Assembly: GCF_001808955.1 (NCBI RefSeq)
Contig: NZ_KV795257.1
Coordinates: 347,227 to 411,226 of the forward strand
Direction: 5' to 3'
DNA from: Rothia sp. HMSC078H08
GTDB lineage: Bacteria; Actinomycetota; Actinomycetes; Actinomycetales; Micrococcaceae
DNA: 64,000 nt
Part shown: one piece after another, positions 61,948 through 64,000 of the stretch
Numbering within the stretch: position 1 is the first letter of the stretch
How the letters are laid out: each line of letters begins with the position of its first letter
Translations under genes and position numbers: made by a program
Notes under the pieces: generated by a model
Seen by the model: the letters and a program-made list of their open reading frames with translations, nothing else
Told to the model about the DNA's origin: nothing
The model's database searches: none

Positions 61948-63021
61948 TTAGAGCGGAAGCGCCTTCTTGACGTCTTCGATAATGCCCTCGAGCAGCAGCG
62001 GGCCGCCGGTGGAGGTCCACTTGGAGCCGTCCACGAGAATCACGTGGTCGTCCTTGACTGCCTTCAGGTTGGTGAAGCCGGAGGTTTCCTTCGCCTTATT
62101 CAGTGCTTCTTCGGCGCCCTGCAGACCTGCGGTACCCTGTGCGTTCGGGTTCTTCTGGCTTGCGCCGCCGAGGGTGCCGAGGAACATGTAGTCCGCGTCG
62201 ATGGTTGCCAGGTTCTCCAGAGAGACCGGTTCGGAGTGGCCCTGGCCGTTGCGGTCCTGCGCCTCGGGGCGCTTGAGGCCCAGGTCGTTGAGTACCTGGC
62301 CGGCAGGCAGTTCCTTGAGGATCAGGGCGGGGCCGTTGCCTGCCCAGCGGACGATGGAGAAGGTCTTGTCGCCGTACTTGGGGGCGAGCTGATCCTTCAA
62401 CGTTGCGGCGTTTGACTCGTATGCCTTGATGACTTCTTCGCCCTTGTCGACCATGTTCATAGCGTTGGCGACGTTGCGGAAGTTGATGCGCCAGTCGCCG
62501 CCCGCGTAGCCGCAGTAGACGACGGGAGCGATCTTCTTGAGGGTTTCGAAGGCCTCGGAGCGCTTGTCCACGCCGGTGGAGTCGACCAGAATCAGGTCGG
62601 GATCAAGGTTGCCGATCTGCTCGTAGTTGACCTGGGCGACGGTGCCGATAATCTGCACGCCCTTGGCGCGGTCGGCAAGGTAGTTGGGCACGCCGGACTG
62701 GCCGCGACCGGAGACGGAACCGACGGGGGTCACGCCGAGGGCGAGCAGGCCGTCGAGGGTGGGTTCAGAGAGGACGATAACCTTCTGCGGGTTGGCGGGA
62801 ACTTCTACATTCTCGTCGTCAATGTCCTTGATGGTGCGGGTACCGCTGTTGCCACCGGAGGTGGAACCGCCGGAAGTGGTGGTCGTGGTGGTCTCGCTGC
62901 TGCATGCCGCGAGGGCGAGAGCAGCCGAGGAGGCGAGCGCCAGGCCGAAGAATGCGCGGCGGTTAACGCCCGATGCGCCGTGGTTTTCGGCGTCGGTCAG
63001 CTCGGTTCGGTTGAAAGACAT
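61948..63021 (-). CDS. fepB: Siderophore-binding lipoprotein (FepB/FhuD class)
   Basis: 357 residues. NRRAFFGLALASSAALALAAC combines a twin-arginine signal with a lipobox at Cys40. A Thr/Ser/Gly linker follows, then a periplasmic-binding-protein fold of the class with one long connecting helix: KVIVLSEPTLDGLLALGVTP, NLDPDLILV and a C-terminal lobe ending KKALPL. It would deliver ferric siderophore to the FepDGC importer. GGGGG lies about 5 bases before the ATG at 63021. The promoter region has an IdeR-like box. It appears to be first in the iron-acquisition region. Confidence 0.92.
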   Translation of the reverse strand: MSFNRTELTDAENHGASGVNRRAFFGLALASSAALALAACSSETTTTTTSGGSTSGGNSGTRTIKDIDDENVEVPANPQKVIVLSEPTLDGLLALGVTPVGSVSGRGQSGVPNYLADRAKGVQIIGTVAQVNYEQIGNLDPDLILVDSTGVDKRSEAFETLKKIAPVVYCGYAGGDWRINFRNVANAMNMVDKGEEVIKAYESNAATLKDQLAPKYGDKTFSIVRWAGNGPALILKELPAGQVLNDLGLKRPEAQDRNGQGHSEPVSLENLATIDADYMFLGTLGGASQKNPNAQGTAGLQGAEEALNKAKETSGFTNLKAVKDDHVILVDGSKWTSTGGPLLLEGIIEDVKKALPL

Positions 63022-63040
63022 AGTTCCCCCTAGATATGAC

Positions 63041-63059
63041 TAAACTATACCTAACCTTA
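63041..63059. promoter_or_regulatory. DtxR/IdeR-like iron box before the binding-protein gene
   Basis: Read on the minus strand, TAAGGTTAGGTATAGTTTA matches the consensus TTAGGTTAGSCTAACCTAA at about 13 of 19 positions, with an almost perfect left half. It overlaps a TATAGT -10-like hexamer (63044-63049), so iron-loaded repressor would block the promoter. Confidence 0.55.
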
Positions 63060-63264
63060 CAGATATCTGAGTGTTACATCAAGGCGGGTTCAGCTTGGAT
63101 TCTCCGACCGCAGGAATGCCCGGTTTTGCCGCGGAATTGCGCGGGGTAACGTATTTCACGCTTTGTCATAGTCTTGCTGACACTACGTCACTTAAATGGG
63201 GGTCTATCCCCTGCTATTACCTTGCTATAAATCTGCGGTGGTTGAGAACGCCTGGCACGCAAAA

Positions 63265-63294
63265 CGCCCCGCCGCGAAGAGCCGCGACGGGGCG
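63265..63294 (-). terminator. Terminator of rpe
   Basis: 12-bp stem with one G-T pair (63265-63276 with 63283-63294), followed by TTTT on the minus strand. The remaining bases of 63060-63389 show no gene. Confidence 0.85.
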
Positions 63295-63389
63295 CAGACT
63301 TCACAACGGGGCGTTGAGGTTTTATAGACGCGGGGGTGTCATCGATGCGGGGCACCGTTACAAGCAAGCACCGTTACCGGCAAGCACCG

Positions 63390-64000
63390 CTAGTGGCCGC
63401 AACCGCAACCGGCGCCGGAACGCTTGACCGATGCGGCCGCCGCACGCAGGGAGGCGATGGCCGCCTCCGGGCCGCCGAGCGCCTCGTCCACACCGTAGAC
63501 CGAGCTACCGGCAACGAAGCAGGTTGCGCCCGCCTCCGCGGCACGCAGGATGGTCTCTTCGGTGATGCCGCCGTCCACCTGCACGGTCACCGGCAGGTTC
63601 GCGCCCTCAATCGCCTTGGCGGCGCGGGCGATCTTCGGCAGGATCACGTCCAGGAACGCCTGGCCGCCGAAGCCGGGTTCCACGGTCATGATCAGCAGCA
63701 TGTCCAGTTCGCTGAGCATGTCCAGGTAGGGTTCCACGGCGGTCGCCGGACGCAGCGCCATACCCGCCTTCGCCCCTTCAGCACGCAGGGTGCGCGCCAG
63801 CTTGATGGGGGCGATAGCCGCCTCCGCGTGGAAGGTCACCGACTCGCAGCCCATGCTGGCGTATTCGGGTGCCCAACGGTCGGCGTCCTCAATCATCAGG
63901 TGCACGTCGAACGGCACCGGGGAGATTTCGCGCAGACGCTTGACCACCGGCGGGCCCCAGGTGAGGTTGGGGACGAAGTGGTTGTCCATCACGTCAATAT
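63390..64000 (-). CDS. rpe: Ribulose-phosphate 3-epimerase (5' partial)
   Basis: TIM-barrel enzyme interconverting ribulose-5-phosphate and xylulose-5-phosphate. The frame runs off the window: bases 64000-63990 encode the Ile-Asp-Val of the conserved [16 protein letters not shown], so the start is outside. Metal-site segments are seen: DVMDNHF (Asp), FDVHLMIED (His), and VQVDGGI (Asp). [10 protein letters not shown] and FVAGSSVYG bind the phosphate. The C-terminus ends in GAGCGCGH, an unusual Cys/His tail that may bind metal. Confidence 0.95.
   Translation of the reverse strand, partial: IDVMDNHFVPNLTWGPPVVKRLREISPVPFDVHLMIEDADRWAPEYASMGCESVTFHAEAAIAPIKLARTLRAEGAKAGMALRPATAVEPYLDMLSELDMLLIMTVEPGFGGQAFLDVILPKIARAAKAIEGANLPVTVQVDGGITEETILRAAEAGATCFVAGSSVYGVDEALGGPEAAIASLRAAAASVKRSGAGCGCGH

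Noticed and set aside
46538..63021. Horizontally acquired island
   Set aside because: Codon and base use look like the rest of the window, no integrase or transposase is present, and the tRNA-Val gene 3.4 kb away has no visible repeat of its 3' end.

Overview
The window looks like chromosome of a GC-rich actinobacterium of the Micrococcaceae, most likely a Rothia species close to R. mucilaginosa. The grounds are the oleA-oleBC-oleD order with a fused oleBC, the actinobacterial blocks leuCD/IclR-murA-plsC-gpsA-ddl-thiL-dak-recG-rsmD-coaD and DUF177-rpmF-rnc-mutM, a homodimeric AceE, and an enterobactin-type catecholate siderophore locus (enterobactin has been reported from R. mucilaginosa). 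I see no insertion sequence, prophage, CRISPR array or rRNA. Most gaps between converging genes are closed by strong hairpin terminators.

Layout. 1-5141 (+): long-chain olefin genes oleA (cut by the window edge), oleBC and oleD. 5319-7944 (-): DUF177, rpmF, rnc and mutM, with DUF177 apparently starting at an ATT codon. 8219-16275 (-): coaD, rsmD, a very long recG, a DAK2-domain gene and thiL. 16315-17982 (-): a PT/PE-rich surface stalk protein. 18513-23368 (-): ddl, gpsA, plsC and murA, an envelope precursor block. 24060-25508 (+): a Tat-exported glycine-rich protein. 25700-29061: leuCD diverging from its probable IclR-type regulator. 29191-33024 (-): two adjacent membrane-associated dynamin-like GTPases. 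33622-39004 (+): five tandem paralogous Tat/lipobox lipoproteins. 39406-41224 (+): cysK and cysE. 41431-43132 (-): gnd and tRNA-Val(UAC). 43613-46345 (+): aceE.

46538-63021 (-) is one large iron-acquisition region. In transcription order it holds a siderophore-binding lipoprotein, two surface proteins with C-terminal membrane anchors, a FepD-FepG-FepC-like importer with 1-nt gene overlaps, a Fes-type esterase, an EntE-type 2,3-DHB ligase, a free-standing aryl carrier protein and an EntF-type C-A-T-TE synthetase. Ferric siderophore would be captured at the surface, imported, and cleaved by Fes in the cytosol. EntE, the carrier protein and EntF would assemble the trilactone. The genes making 2,3-DHB (entC, entB isochorismatase, entA) and a phosphopantetheinyl transferase are not in the window. 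DtxR/IdeR-like boxes lie before the binding-protein gene and before fes. The window ends in rpe, cut at its 5' end.

The least explained features are the five-lipoprotein array, the surface proteins inside the siderophore uptake region, the ATT start, the RecG tail, and a recurring style of 15-bp (five-codon) tandem repeats that adds low-complexity segments to otherwise conserved enzymes. All calls rest on reading the sequence; no database search was run.
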